Origin: Sphingobacterium sp. HMA12
GTDB lineage: Bacteria; Bacteroidota; Bacteroidia; Sphingobacteriales; Sphingobacteriaceae
DNA length: 64,000 nt
Assembly: GCF_002933815.1 (NCBI RefSeq)
Contig: NZ_BEYR01000005.1
Location: 307,974 to 371,973 of the forward strand
Direction of reading: 5' to 3'
Shown in pieces: positions 8,953-17,930 of this stretch (position 1 is the first letter of the stretch; every line of letters begins with the position of its first letter). The translations under genes were made by a program, and so were the position numbers. The notes beneath the pieces were generated by a model. That model did not search any database. It saw only the letters and a program-made list of their open reading frames with translations, and was not told where the DNA came from.

Positions 8953-8991
8953 CAAGAAAAACCCCGTTGTGATTTCAAGCACAGACGGGGT
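8953..8991 (-). terminator. Rho-independent terminator of the SusC-SusD-phosphatase operon
   Basis: A stem with arms ACCCCGT and ACGGGGT, extended by GTG/CAC, spans 8961-8991. Read on the minus strand it is followed by TTTTTCTT. It lies 28 bp beyond the phosphatase stop. Confidence 0.75.
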
Positions 8992-9018
8992 ATGAAAATG
9001 TAAAGGAAATTAAACTTT

Positions 9019-10911
9019 TTATTTCACGGCTTCCAGGAGCTTGTGGAAAATAGCAGTATTATCGTATACTCCACGGAATAAGAATGAACGGGCTCCATAG
9101 GCAAATACAGGAACGAAAGCATTCGTATGATCGTTGCTGCTAAAATTAACCATCACCCGTCCTGATTTACGGTCGGAATCGAGCAACGTCAGCCCGCCGG
9201 TTTCATGATCTGCCGTTACAACGACCAGCATGTCGGGATCCCGGTCTGCTAAGCGCAGAGCTTCCGCAATCGTTTTGTCAAGATCCAATGTTTCCATGAC
9301 CGAATATTTGAGGTCATTCGCATGGCCGGCATAGTCAATCTGCGCAGACTCTGCCATCAGGAAAAATGGCTTCTCATCACGAGATAGAAATTTTATGCCA
9401 TCCAACATAGACTGTTTTAAAACTGCCGGCCGACCGTCTTTAACGGGCTTTAAAAGCTCCTCCGACAGAAACACAATTTGCTTACCACCAGTTTGATTGA
9501 TCTGATCCTTTACGATCGAAACACCCGCATATCCTTTCCAGTTCGTTTTTTTCTGTAACCAGTCTGGAGTTCCTCCCAAAATGAAATCCATTGTAGCATG
9601 TTGAAACTGCCCTAAGATAGATTCACTCTCATTCCGTTCCTGCTGGTGCGCATAGAATACAGCCGGCGTAGCATCTGTCACATCACCGATACTGATCACA
9701 CCTGTTTTCCATCCCTGATCAGCCAGCAAAGCAGCAACGCTAGGAAGCGGCTTGCCATTCGCGTCGACAGCAATTGCACGGTTATTTACTTTCTGCCCTA
9801 CAGCGATGGCCGACCCCCCGGCTGCGGAATCCGTATTATCCGAATTTAATGCCTCAGTCTGTGACAGTCCGACTGTCTTGATCTGTGTCATAGTGAGTGC
9901 ACCGCCATTGGCCAGTGTTGCTGCTTTTACAGCTGCTAATCCCATTCCGTCTCCGATTAAAAGTAGAATCCGCTTCACCTTGCGATCCTGACCATCATAT
10001 TGGAAACTTGGGATATAAACGGGCTCCGGTTTCGCCAATTGAAAAGATGACCGTTCATGTTGATCGAAAAATAGTTCTAAAGTCTTGGGATGATCAGTAT
10101 TGATCCAGTACACGCCGAGATTAATAAGCTGTTGCCAGGCATTGGGACTATCGTGTGTTCCATAAAAACGAAACCGGAGCCCCAGCGAATCAGCCTTGGC
10201 GATTGCGTTCTTGATCGCTGGAATATTTTCGGGTAATCCCTTACCATTCCAATCCGTGTAATCCTTTAGATCAGCACTGATTAATCCGGTCTGTGCCAGG
10301 CTTGCAGCATCGTAGTTCCAATTGACTTCGCCATCAAAAAACAACCATTTGGGATAATCCTTAAATCCATCTGGTTTGGGTCTCCCACCCGTCACGATTA
10401 CTTTAACTGCATTGGTATTTTTAAGCGGATTGAACAGATCACCATATTGCTCCAGTGCTTTGACAAGAACGGGTAATACCTGTTTATAGTTTTCTTTAAC
10501 GTCGATGAGCAATTGTAGCTTTTTTGCTTTATCATCAAATGCACTTCCGCCATTTTTGTGGTATAGTTTAGCAACAGGATCCAAATAAAGCGTATTGAGC
10601 GTGTTCTCCATTTTGATTTCCTTTGCGTCATGCGCAACCATCAATTTACCATTGCGCAGAAAAATATCCGCTTCAATGGACTCCATTCCTGCGTAATAGG
10701 CTGTATAGAAAGGCTGGCTCTGCCAATAATCATTGTGACTATGTCCGGCATAGCTGATCACACTCTGTTTTTCCTTATCCCGGCTGAACATGAGTTGTTC
10801 AAACTTGTCATTCAGCGTTTGTGCAGAGGACCAGAGAGGTCCTCCACACAAATACGTCAGTATCAATATTCCTCCCAATTTACTTGCAGAGGTTTTTGGA
10901 AATCTTACCAT
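9019..10911 (-). CDS. Secreted fusion: AIM6/GDPD-like phosphodiesterase plus alkaline phosphatase
   Basis: A 630-residue exported protein (hydrophobic signal about residues 12-30). Residues about 50-285 match the PLC/GDPD-like AIM6-type fold: HSHNDYW (57-63), IEAD (79-82) and VAHD (92-95). Residues about 310-630 are an alkaline phosphatase. They include LLLIGDGMG with metal ligand Asp321, TDSAAGGSA with nucleophile Ser362, VTDATPA (411-417), AESAQIDYAGHAND (520-533), TADHETGG (567-573) and NDHTNAFVPVFA (593-604). The order suggests a phosphodiester is cut to a monoester, then phosphate is released, by one polypeptide. The start overlaps the end of the SusD gene by 7 bp, so translation is coupled. 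The natural substrate is unknown. Confidence 0.88.
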   Translation of the reverse strand: MVRFPKTSASKLGGILILTYLCGGPLWSSAQTLNDKFEQLMFSRDKEKQSVISYAGHSHNDYWQSQPFYTAYYAGMESIEADIFLRNGKLMVAHDAKEIKMENTLNTLYLDPVAKLYHKNGGSAFDDKAKKLQLLIDVKENYKQVLPVLVKALEQYGDLFNPLKNTNAVKVIVTGGRPKPDGFKDYPKWLFFDGEVNWNYDAASLAQTGLISADLKDYTDWNGKGLPENIPAIKNAIAKADSLGLRFRFYGTHDSPNAWQQLINLGVYWINTDHPKTLELFFDQHERSSFQLAKPEPVYIPSFQYDGQDRKVKRILLLIGDGMGLAAVKAATLANGGALTMTQIKTVGLSQTEALNSDNTDSAAGGSAIAVGQKVNNRAIAVDANGKPLPSVAALLADQGWKTGVISIGDVTDATPAVFYAHQQERNESESILGQFQHATMDFILGGTPDWLQKKTNWKGYAGVSIVKDQINQTGGKQIVFLSEELLKPVKDGRPAVLKQSMLDGIKFLSRDEKPFFLMAESAQIDYAGHANDLKYSVMETLDLDKTIAEALRLADRDPDMLVVVTADHETGGLTLLDSDRKSGRVMVNFSSNDHTNAFVPVFAYGARSFLFRGVYDNTAIFHKLLEAVK

Positions 10912-12458
10912 CCTTCATTCTGTTTTATCACCCCGGCACTATTATCTACCTCTTGCTGAGGTACCGCCCATACATGATGAATTTTCGGGTCAAACTTACG
11001 ACCGGCAAACTCAATTGGTTTACCTGCTCCATCCACCATGGCATAGGTATGAAGCGGCTTGGCATAGGTTACCTCGGCATCACCCCAGCGTACCAGATCA
11101 CGGTGACGGTCTGCAAATTCACCCGCCAGCTCATTGCGGCGCTCACGTTTCAGATCAGCCAAAGTCATGCCTTGCTTTTCAGTAAGTTTGGCGCGCTTAC
11201 GAATCATATTGAGTTCTTTGTCACCAGCTCCAGTCCCATTCAGCATAATTAAAGATTCCGCTTTAATCAACAAGATCTCCGCAAAACGGATCAAGGGCAC
11301 ATTTAGATCCGTCGCCATATGATCTCCGTTTGGACTCACATGTGTACCAACGGGATTGGAATGTGAAAACGGCTCCATATATTTATTAAACTGCATGTCA
11401 CACGTCGCCGAGCCTGCTGGAGTAAACGTTCTTTCAACACCAAAAAACATAAATTTGTCACCAGGCTTCAAAATGGTGGCTTCTCGGCGGACATCGCCAG
11501 CCTCATAAGAATCGTAAAGTTCCTTAGTAGGCATATAATACCCCCATCCATTATAGAATCCCCAAGCTCCATTAGTCAGCATAACTCCTGGTAAAATAGA
11601 TCCCCATCCATCTTTTCCAGTCGGTGTACTTGTAACCGACCAAATATACTCTGAACCCCAGTTATTTGCTGCTTTAAAGACATCCGCAAACGAAGATTCA
11701 AGTGAACGTTTACCCTGATTCATCACTGAGTCAGCATACAGAATCGCATTTTTATAATCCTTTTTATACAGATACATTTTAGAAAGCACAGCCCAAGCTG
11801 CGGCTTTGTGTGCACGTCCATAATCCACTTTATCTAACTCCTGAAAATAAGGCAGCTGATTCGCAGCAGTTTTAAGCAATTTTTCAATATGAACATAATT
11901 TTCCCCAATATTTGCTGCTCTTGGAGTCGCTTTGATATTATCCATATTTTCAACTGTAACTATCGGCACTCCAGCGCGATCATCAGCATAATTGGCTGCT
12001 AATTGAAAATACATATAGCCAGCATTGAAGTTGGCCTCTCCTAAAATTCTATTTTTAAGTTTTCCGTCCATCTCAATCGCAGGCACCTTCCGCAAAATCT
12101 GATTTGCACGCCTAATAATTGCATAACGAAATTGCCATTGCGGCTGAGTGTACCCCCCGCTAATATAATTCCGGTTGAATGTCCGAATATTTTCTGCCTG
12201 TGCATTGTTACGTCCCGTAACCATATCATCACTAGCATTAATAAACCAAAAGAATCCCCGGCCATAGAACTCTTCCTCATCATAATTGCCATATAATCCA
12301 TTGGCACCTTTAATGGCATCCGCAGATGTTTTCCAGAAATTAAGTTCTGACGGTTCCCCTTCAGGAACTATATCCAATTTATTAGTGCAGGATTGCATCG
12401 AAGCACTCATGCTACAGGCCAATATGGATAATGTGATATAATGTGTTATCTTTTTCAT
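10905..12458 (-). CDS. SusD/RagB-family outer-membrane lipoprotein
   Basis: A 517-residue SusD-like protein. The N-terminus has a signal ending in the lipobox SMQSC (Cys near 24). Typical features follow: LDIVPEGEPSELNFWKT, the WQFRYAIIRRANQIL helix near 115, the TPR-like middle with AAAWAVLSKMYLYKKDY, and the C-terminal PLIRFAEILLIKAESL and RRNELAGEFADRHRDLVRW. It ends in NEGW. SusD proteins sit on the SusC barrel as a lid that binds substrate. It is the second gene of the SusC-SusD-phosphatase operon, 130 bp after SusC, and its stop codon overlaps the phosphatase start. Confidence 0.95.
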   Translation of the reverse strand: MKKITHYITLSILACSMSASMQSCTNKLDIVPEGEPSELNFWKTSADAIKGANGLYGNYDEEEFYGRGFFWFINASDDMVTGRNNAQAENIRTFNRNYISGGYTQPQWQFRYAIIRRANQILRKVPAIEMDGKLKNRILGEANFNAGYMYFQLAANYADDRAGVPIVTVENMDNIKATPRAANIGENYVHIEKLLKTAANQLPYFQELDKVDYGRAHKAAAWAVLSKMYLYKKDYKNAILYADSVMNQGKRSLESSFADVFKAANNWGSEYIWSVTSTPTGKDGWGSILPGVMLTNGAWGFYNGWGYYMPTKELYDSYEAGDVRREATILKPGDKFMFFGVERTFTPAGSATCDMQFNKYMEPFSHSNPVGTHVSPNGDHMATDLNVPLIRFAEILLIKAESLIMLNGTGAGDKELNMIRKRAKLTEKQGMTLADLKRERRNELAGEFADRHRDLVRWGDAEVTYAKPLHTYAMVDGAGKPIEFAGRKFDPKIHHVWAVPQQEVDNSAGVIKQNEGW

Positions 12459-12588
12459 GTATTATAAATTTTATGCAATAGTTATGAAAATATCCTTTTT
12501 TCTCCATCGTTGTCCAAGGAATTGGCTCCTATAAGAAACGATCCCATTTAACACGGGAGGATAGTTCATTTTTAGTCCATAGTTATTA

Positions 12589-15500
12589 TTAAAAAGTTAA
12601 AGCCGCTCCAACGATGAATGTACGTGATTGCGGATAACGGCCTGAGTCCACTCCGTAATAGTCCATACCTACTTCAGGATCCATTCCCGTATACTTGGTC
12701 ACTGTAAACAAATTGCTTGCTGTTGCATACACACGTAATTTTTGAACCTGGTATTTCTTTGTCCACAATGCAGGCAAAGTATAACCTAGCGTTAGATTTT
12801 TCAATCGCAAATAAGAGCCATTTTCAACATAGAAATCTGATACATTGGAGAAATTACCATTTAGGTCTTTTGTCGATACACGTGGGATATCTGAATTTGG
12901 ATTGCTTTCCGAATAAGCATTCTTGATGCCCTCAAACATATTATAAGGCTGTCCAGAAGCAGCGTTTAAGCCCGTATATTTTAATGCATTGAATAATTTA
13001 TTCCCTTGTACTCCTTGGAAAAACACATTGATATCGAAATTCTTATAGCTACCGTTAAAACTTAAACCATAATTAAATTTTGGATAAGCACTTCCCAAAA
13101 AAACACGGTCCTGGTCGTCAATCTTACCATCTCCATTTTGGTCTACAAACTTCATATCACCCGCTTGAGCTTGAGGCTGTATCTTTTCCCCTGCCTTATT
13201 TTTGTATTGTTCAGCCTCTTCCTTAGATCTAAAAAGACCGTCTGTTTTTAAACCATAATAAGAATACATTGACTCACCGGGCACAGTCCTCAAGGGTTTA
13301 AGTATACCACGGTAATCGACCTGTGAAGTGATAACTGGAGCTTCGTCAATAAGGGATATTACTTTATTGCTAACTTTATTTATGGATGCAGATATATCAT
13401 ATTGAAATGCACTACCTGATTTACTTGCATAAGTTAACCCCAATTCGATACCGCTATCACGAACAAGACCACCGTTAATTGTAGTTTTATTAATGCCCGT
13501 TGTCCCTGGTAGATCAATAGTCCAGAGCATTTTGTCTGTTTCCTTGACAAAATAGTCAACATTCATGGTCAAGCGATTGCTCAAAATCGCCGCGTCCAGT
13601 CCAATGTTCTTCTGTTTGGACTGGGCCCAGGTTAAGTTTGAATTTCCCATCACTGTACTGAAATACCCTTGAGACAAGGTCGGTGGACCGCCAAACCAAG
13701 CAGCTGCTCGGCTCATTAAAGGATTCACTGCTTCTGGGGTTATAGACGCCAAATTACCCAGAATTCCATAGCTTCCTCTAAGCTTTAACATATTGATCCA
13801 ATCTACATCCCCTAAAAAGGCCTCTCTGTGTAATGCCCAAGCTCCCGAAATTGATCCATAATTCTGGAAACGATTTTGTTTCGCAACCAATGATGTACCA
13901 TCTCGACGGCCAGTTAAGGTCAACATATAACGGCCATCATAATTATAATTGATACGAGCGAGATACGAAATAAGTGCAGTTTTTACGATATTATCCTTTA
14001 AACCATCCGGGTTTATACGTCCTGCATTAACCATATAACGTAAGAGTTTCGATTCATCATCAAAATCCTCTCCAACAACCTGTTGAGTTCTTGATTTTAT
14101 CTCTTGATATGTATACCCCAACAACGCTTCTAAACGATGCTTATCAAAACTCTTTTCATAGTTCAACGTCTGTTCCGCCAATATATCTGTCATTCGGTAA
14201 GTCTGTTCTGTTAGCGAATTTGAGAAAACTGGCTTACCGATTTCAGGCACCTTTGTTTTAAACTCTTTAAAATCATTGAACGTTTTGGAGTACGCAAAAT
14301 TCGACTTAAATCTAAGCCCATCCATTAATTTGACTTCGACATAGGGATTGATTAGTAAATTATGTACGGGATTATCTACATCCAATCGACTTAAGTATGC
14401 GACGGGATTAATCACATCGCCATAGCTACCCGGTCCATACTTAACCGGTAGTCCTGAAAATTTCCCATCTGCATCATACACCGGTACATTCTGAGGATAA
14501 TGTAACGCAGATAAAATTGCTCCAGTATATCCCGAATTTGTGTTGGCGCCCTGCCCATTTGTATATCCATAAGAAATATTTTCGCCCAATTTCAGCCATG
14601 GTCTTATCTGGGTTTGCGAATTTATTCTAAAATTATATCGTTTACCATAAGTATTGATTAGAATTCCCTCCGCATTACGGTAATTGAATCCTGTATAGAA
14701 TGATGATTTTTCATTACCCGCACTTGCTGACAGATTATAATCCTGTGTTTTAGCCGTACGAAAGATTTCATCCATCCAATTCGTTTGTGTAACCTGACCT
14801 TCCGGATATTTTGTCGCATCAAAAGCTGGGTCTCGCTGCACACCAGCATTATCGGCAGCTAAATTAGAAATCATAGCACGATCAGCAGCATTTAATGACC
14901 TAAGTAAATTATGCGCCTTTTGAACACCATATTTACCTTCGACATCAATTCTCAGTTCACCAGCTTTTCCACCTTTCGTTGTGATCAAAATGACCCCACC
15001 CGAAGCACGTGCACCATAGATCGAGGCCGAAGCATCTTTCAACACATTAATATCCTGAATATCGTTTGGACTTATTTGTGGTACGCCATTAATAATGACC
15101 CCATCAACAACGTATAACGGTTGCTCTCCATTGATCCCCCCCATTCCTCTTACGTTTACACGAGGAGTTGAAGTCGGATCACCACCCTCAGCTGTTACCG
15201 TAACCCCTGGAGTCTTGCCTTGAAGTACCTCACCTATTCCAGCCATCGAACGGCTGTTTGTACCTTTCAGATCTGTTGTAGCAACTGCACCAGAGACTGT
15301 GCTCTTCCGTTGTGTACCATAACCAACCACCACTACTTCCTCCAATTGACTGGCATCTTCGGTCAAGGTAACCGACAGGCTGTTTCCTGTCACCTGTTGA
15401 TCGATTGATTTGTGTCCGACAAAACTGAAACGCAAGGTTTCACCTTGTTTGGCCGACAATTGAAATTGTCCCTGTGCATCAGTCATTGCTGTTTGTCCTG

Positions 15501-15681
15501 ATTGAACGTTTTTGACTGTTACTCCTGCAACAGGCACCCCATTGTTCGCAACTACTTTCCCTCTGACTTGCTCCTGGAAGACACGACTTCCAACAGTAGA
15601 CGAAATAGGCTTTTTGTTGGGAAATGCTTGTCCCTGATAGGCAATCCCAAGCGCGAGTGGTAGAATTAGAAATTTTCTCAT
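12589..15681 (-). CDS. SusC/RagA-family TonB-dependent outer-membrane transporter
   Basis: A 1030-residue SusC-type transporter. After the signal peptide comes a carboxypeptidase-like regulatory domain (VRGKVVANNGVPVAGV, about residues 39-110). The TonB-box region EEVVVVGYGTQ follows, then the plug domain with LQGKTPGV, LYVVDGV and the family motif KDASASIYGARASGGVILI. The rest is the 22-stranded barrel ending in an aromatic residue (GAALTF). There is no FecR-interacting STN domain. It is the first gene of its operon; the promoter lies in 15682-15908, shared with the divergent fucosidase gene. The phosphatase downstream suggests import of a phosphorylated or phosphodiester-linked ligand; this is inference. 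Confidence 0.97.
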   Translation of the reverse strand: MRKFLILPLALGIAYQGQAFPNKKPISSTVGSRVFQEQVRGKVVANNGVPVAGVTVKNVQSGQTAMTDAQGQFQLSAKQGETLRFSFVGHKSIDQQVTGNSLSVTLTEDASQLEEVVVVGYGTQRKSTVSGAVATTDLKGTNSRSMAGIGEVLQGKTPGVTVTAEGGDPTSTPRVNVRGMGGINGEQPLYVVDGVIINGVPQISPNDIQDINVLKDASASIYGARASGGVILITTKGGKAGELRIDVEGKYGVQKAHNLLRSLNAADRAMISNLAADNAGVQRDPAFDATKYPEGQVTQTNWMDEIFRTAKTQDYNLSASAGNEKSSFYTGFNYRNAEGILINTYGKRYNFRINSQTQIRPWLKLGENISYGYTNGQGANTNSGYTGAILSALHYPQNVPVYDADGKFSGLPVKYGPGSYGDVINPVAYLSRLDVDNPVHNLLINPYVEVKLMDGLRFKSNFAYSKTFNDFKEFKTKVPEIGKPVFSNSLTEQTYRMTDILAEQTLNYEKSFDKHRLEALLGYTYQEIKSRTQQVVGEDFDDESKLLRYMVNAGRINPDGLKDNIVKTALISYLARINYNYDGRYMLTLTGRRDGTSLVAKQNRFQNYGSISGAWALHREAFLGDVDWINMLKLRGSYGILGNLASITPEAVNPLMSRAAAWFGGPPTLSQGYFSTVMGNSNLTWAQSKQKNIGLDAAILSNRLTMNVDYFVKETDKMLWTIDLPGTTGINKTTINGGLVRDSGIELGLTYASKSGSAFQYDISASINKVSNKVISLIDEAPVITSQVDYRGILKPLRTVPGESMYSYYGLKTDGLFRSKEEAEQYKNKAGEKIQPQAQAGDMKFVDQNGDGKIDDQDRVFLGSAYPKFNYGLSFNGSYKNFDINVFFQGVQGNKLFNALKYTGLNAASGQPYNMFEGIKNAYSESNPNSDIPRVSTKDLNGNFSNVSDFYVENGSYLRLKNLTLGYTLPALWTKKYQVQKLRVYATASNLFTVTKYTGMDPEVGMDYYGVDSGRYPQSRTFIVGAALTF

Positions 15682-15818
15682 ATGATTGATAATGTGTGGC
15701 GAAAGTAAAAATTACGAGTTATCCGAATTTTAATATCATGTTAACAAAATGTGAACCTAGTCTCAGTTAGTTTAATTGGTCTATTTTTTTTGGCTTTCAT
15801 AAAAATATAAATTTTATC

Positions 15819-15847
15819 TATGTTATCAAATGTATATACATAACATA
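15819..15847. promoter_or_regulatory. Inverted repeat between divergent SusC and fucosidase genes
   Basis: TATGTTAT at 15819-15826 and ATAACATA at 15840-15847 form a perfect 8-bp inverted repeat with a 13-base spacer that itself contains most of the palindrome TGTATATACA. It lies 62 bp before the fucosidase start and 138 bp before the SusC start, a fitting place for a shared operator. Confidence 0.45.
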
Positions 15848-15908
15848 AATTCGATTTAGCATATCTATTTTTTTACTTATCTTGTAATCAAAAAAGACAA
15901 CAACCTGT

Positions 15909-17702
15909 ATGATACCACAACTCAAAAGAATCGCGCTCTTGTCCTTACTATTTCTCAGCGCATCAATAAGACTTCTTGCTCAGAACGACCCAAAGGCAGA
16001 CTGGTTTAAAGATGCCCGTTTTGGTATGTTTATTCACTGGGGACTATACAGTGCAGCGGAAGGGATGTGGAAAGGTGAACCCCTACGTTATATGAACAAC
16101 TATGCGGAATGGCTACGCTACCGCAACCGGGTATCAAAAGAAGAATATGGCAGCTTGGCCAAACGCTTTGACTGGAGCAAAATAGATCCTGAACAATGGG
16201 TGCTCCTCGCTAAAGAGGCTGGAATGAAATACATCATCATTACCACCAAACATCACGATGGTGTAGCACTATGGGATACCAAAGTGGGTACTTACAGCTT
16301 ACCCAAGCTCAGCGGTGCTAACCGCGATGTGATCAAAGAAATCGCAGCGGCATGTAAAAAGCATGGGATGAAGCTCGGCTTCTACTACTCACATTGGATC
16401 GATTGGGAACATCCCTATGGCTGGAACCACCAACAGGAACTCTCCGGGCATGTTACGGATGCACAGTACAACCAATACTGGCAAGAAAAAGTAATCCCCC
16501 AGCTCCGTGAGCTCATGAGTAACTATGGCGATATTTCATTAATCTGGTTCGATATGTGGATCCCCTATCAAAAATCCATCATTAAAAAAGAACAACTGCT
16601 GCAGGTCGTCAAGTTGATCCGTGAGCTACAGCCAAATTGCCTGATCAACTCGCGTCTCGGCCTTCCGACAGATGCCGAAAATGTAGATTTCGAAACGTTG
16701 GGTGACAACCAGTTCGGGAGCAACTTTATTGCACACCCTTGGGAAACACCCGGTACTATCGCCCACTCCTGGGGTTATAATGGTCAGGAAAACGAATGGA
16801 AATCAACCAGCCAGATTTTTCAGTCGTTGATCTCAAACGTCAGTCTCAACGGTGGGTTCACCCTTAATATTGGCCCCCGTGCTGACGGTACTGTTCCTTA
16901 CGAAAGCGTAAGCCGTCTACGTGATGTCGGCGGCTGGCTAAATACCTATGGCCAAGGGATCTATGGCAGCACTGGTCTTTCGTTAAAAAACAACCACTTC
17001 GACTGGGGCTACTTAACCACCAAAACCGAACAGCATAATACCGTTGTCTATGCGCATGTATTTAACTGGCCGCTGGATCATAAGCTACGCATTACAGGTA
17101 TTCAATCCAAACCATCCAATGTATCGCTAATAAAAGGTAATACCTCAACAACTTTAAACTATGATCAGAACCTGAGTTTAATCCATGTTGACCTACCCGC
17201 CGACCAACCAGATCATTATGTTTCAGAGGTAAAACTGGTCTTTGACGGCCCCTTGGAACTAGACAAAAATACCGTCCCTGAATCAACATTTGGCGGCTTT
17301 TCATTAAAATCAACCAATAGCCTGAATAACGACCTGAAAATCGTGCGCTATAATGGTAAAAATCCAACCCATGCTATACTAACAGGAAATACAAAGATCG
17401 ACTGGGAAGTAACTATCCCCGAAGTAGGAAGCTATACCATCGACTTCTCTGCCCACAATCCGAACAAAGTGCCTATTCCGTTCGAAATTAGCGTTGCCAG
17501 TCAACAACTAAAAGGAAGTTTTGGACCTAACCAAAAAATGGTTGTCGAACCAAATGAAAACAACTACACCGAAGAATTTGTAGAAAAACGCATCGGAACG
17601 TTCAAATTTGATAAACCGGGAAAATATATCCTGACCTATAAATCCCAACAGCAGCTTCCGCTCTGGTTCAACTGGTTATGGCTGGAGAAAATAAAAAATT
17701 AA
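15909..17702 (+). CDS. GH29 alpha-L-fucosidase, exported
   Basis: A 597-residue secreted glycosidase: signal peptide about residues 1-24 (ending LLAQ). The GH29 catalytic barrel is clear: WFKDARFGMFIHWGLYS (32-48), AGMKYIIITTKHHDG (104-118), GFYYSHWIDW (157-166) and LIWFDMW (211-217) with the nucleophile Asp215. SRLG and NGGFTLNIGP segments follow. Residues after about 350 form beta-sandwich domains, the last resembling a carbohydrate-binding module. It removes alpha-L-fucose from glycan ends. The gene is divergent from SusC, so it probably belongs to the same locus. The acid/base residue was not assigned, as it varies in GH29. Confidence 0.93.
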   Translation: MIPQLKRIALLSLLFLSASIRLLAQNDPKADWFKDARFGMFIHWGLYSAAEGMWKGEPLRYMNNYAEWLRYRNRVSKEEYGSLAKRFDWSKIDPEQWVLLAKEAGMKYIIITTKHHDGVALWDTKVGTYSLPKLSGANRDVIKEIAAACKKHGMKLGFYYSHWIDWEHPYGWNHQQELSGHVTDAQYNQYWQEKVIPQLRELMSNYGDISLIWFDMWIPYQKSIIKKEQLLQVVKLIRELQPNCLINSRLGLPTDAENVDFETLGDNQFGSNFIAHPWETPGTIAHSWGYNGQENEWKSTSQIFQSLISNVSLNGGFTLNIGPRADGTVPYESVSRLRDVGGWLNTYGQGIYGSTGLSLKNNHFDWGYLTTKTEQHNTVVYAHVFNWPLDHKLRITGIQSKPSNVSLIKGNTSTTLNYDQNLSLIHVDLPADQPDHYVSEVKLVFDGPLELDKNTVPESTFGGFSLKSTNSLNNDLKIVRYNGKNPTHAILTGNTKIDWEVTIPEVGSYTIDFSAHNPNKVPIPFEISVASQQLKGSFGPNQKMVVEPNENNYTEEFVEKRIGTFKFDKPGKYILTYKSQQQLPLWFNWLWLEKIKN

Positions 17703-17736
17703 GTTCCTTCGCAGAAAACAATTTAAAAAAATCCGT

Positions 17737-17770
17737 AAAAACCTTTGGCTAATTGCCAAAGGTTTTTGTT
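17737..17770 (+). terminator. Rho-independent terminator after the fucosidase gene
   Basis: AAAAACCTTTGGC (17737-17749) and GCCAAAGGTTTTT (17755-17767) form a perfect 13-bp stem with a 5-base loop and a terminal T-run. It begins 34 bp after the stop codon. Confidence 0.85.
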
Positions 17771-17930
17771 ATATTAACATAACTACACGCGTAATGTCTT
17801 TTATATAAAAGTTACCTACTTTAATATATTTTTATTATTTTGTAGTAAATGTTACCAATTTTGTAAATAAGGAATGGATAAATCTCCTATCTTTATACAT
17901 GAGTAAATTGATCCTAAATATTGTTGATTA

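Noticed and set aside
10790..11252. Plus-strand open frames of 131 and 143 codons.
   Set aside because: They lie opposite the SusD and phosphatase genes and have no signal, motif or own spacing.
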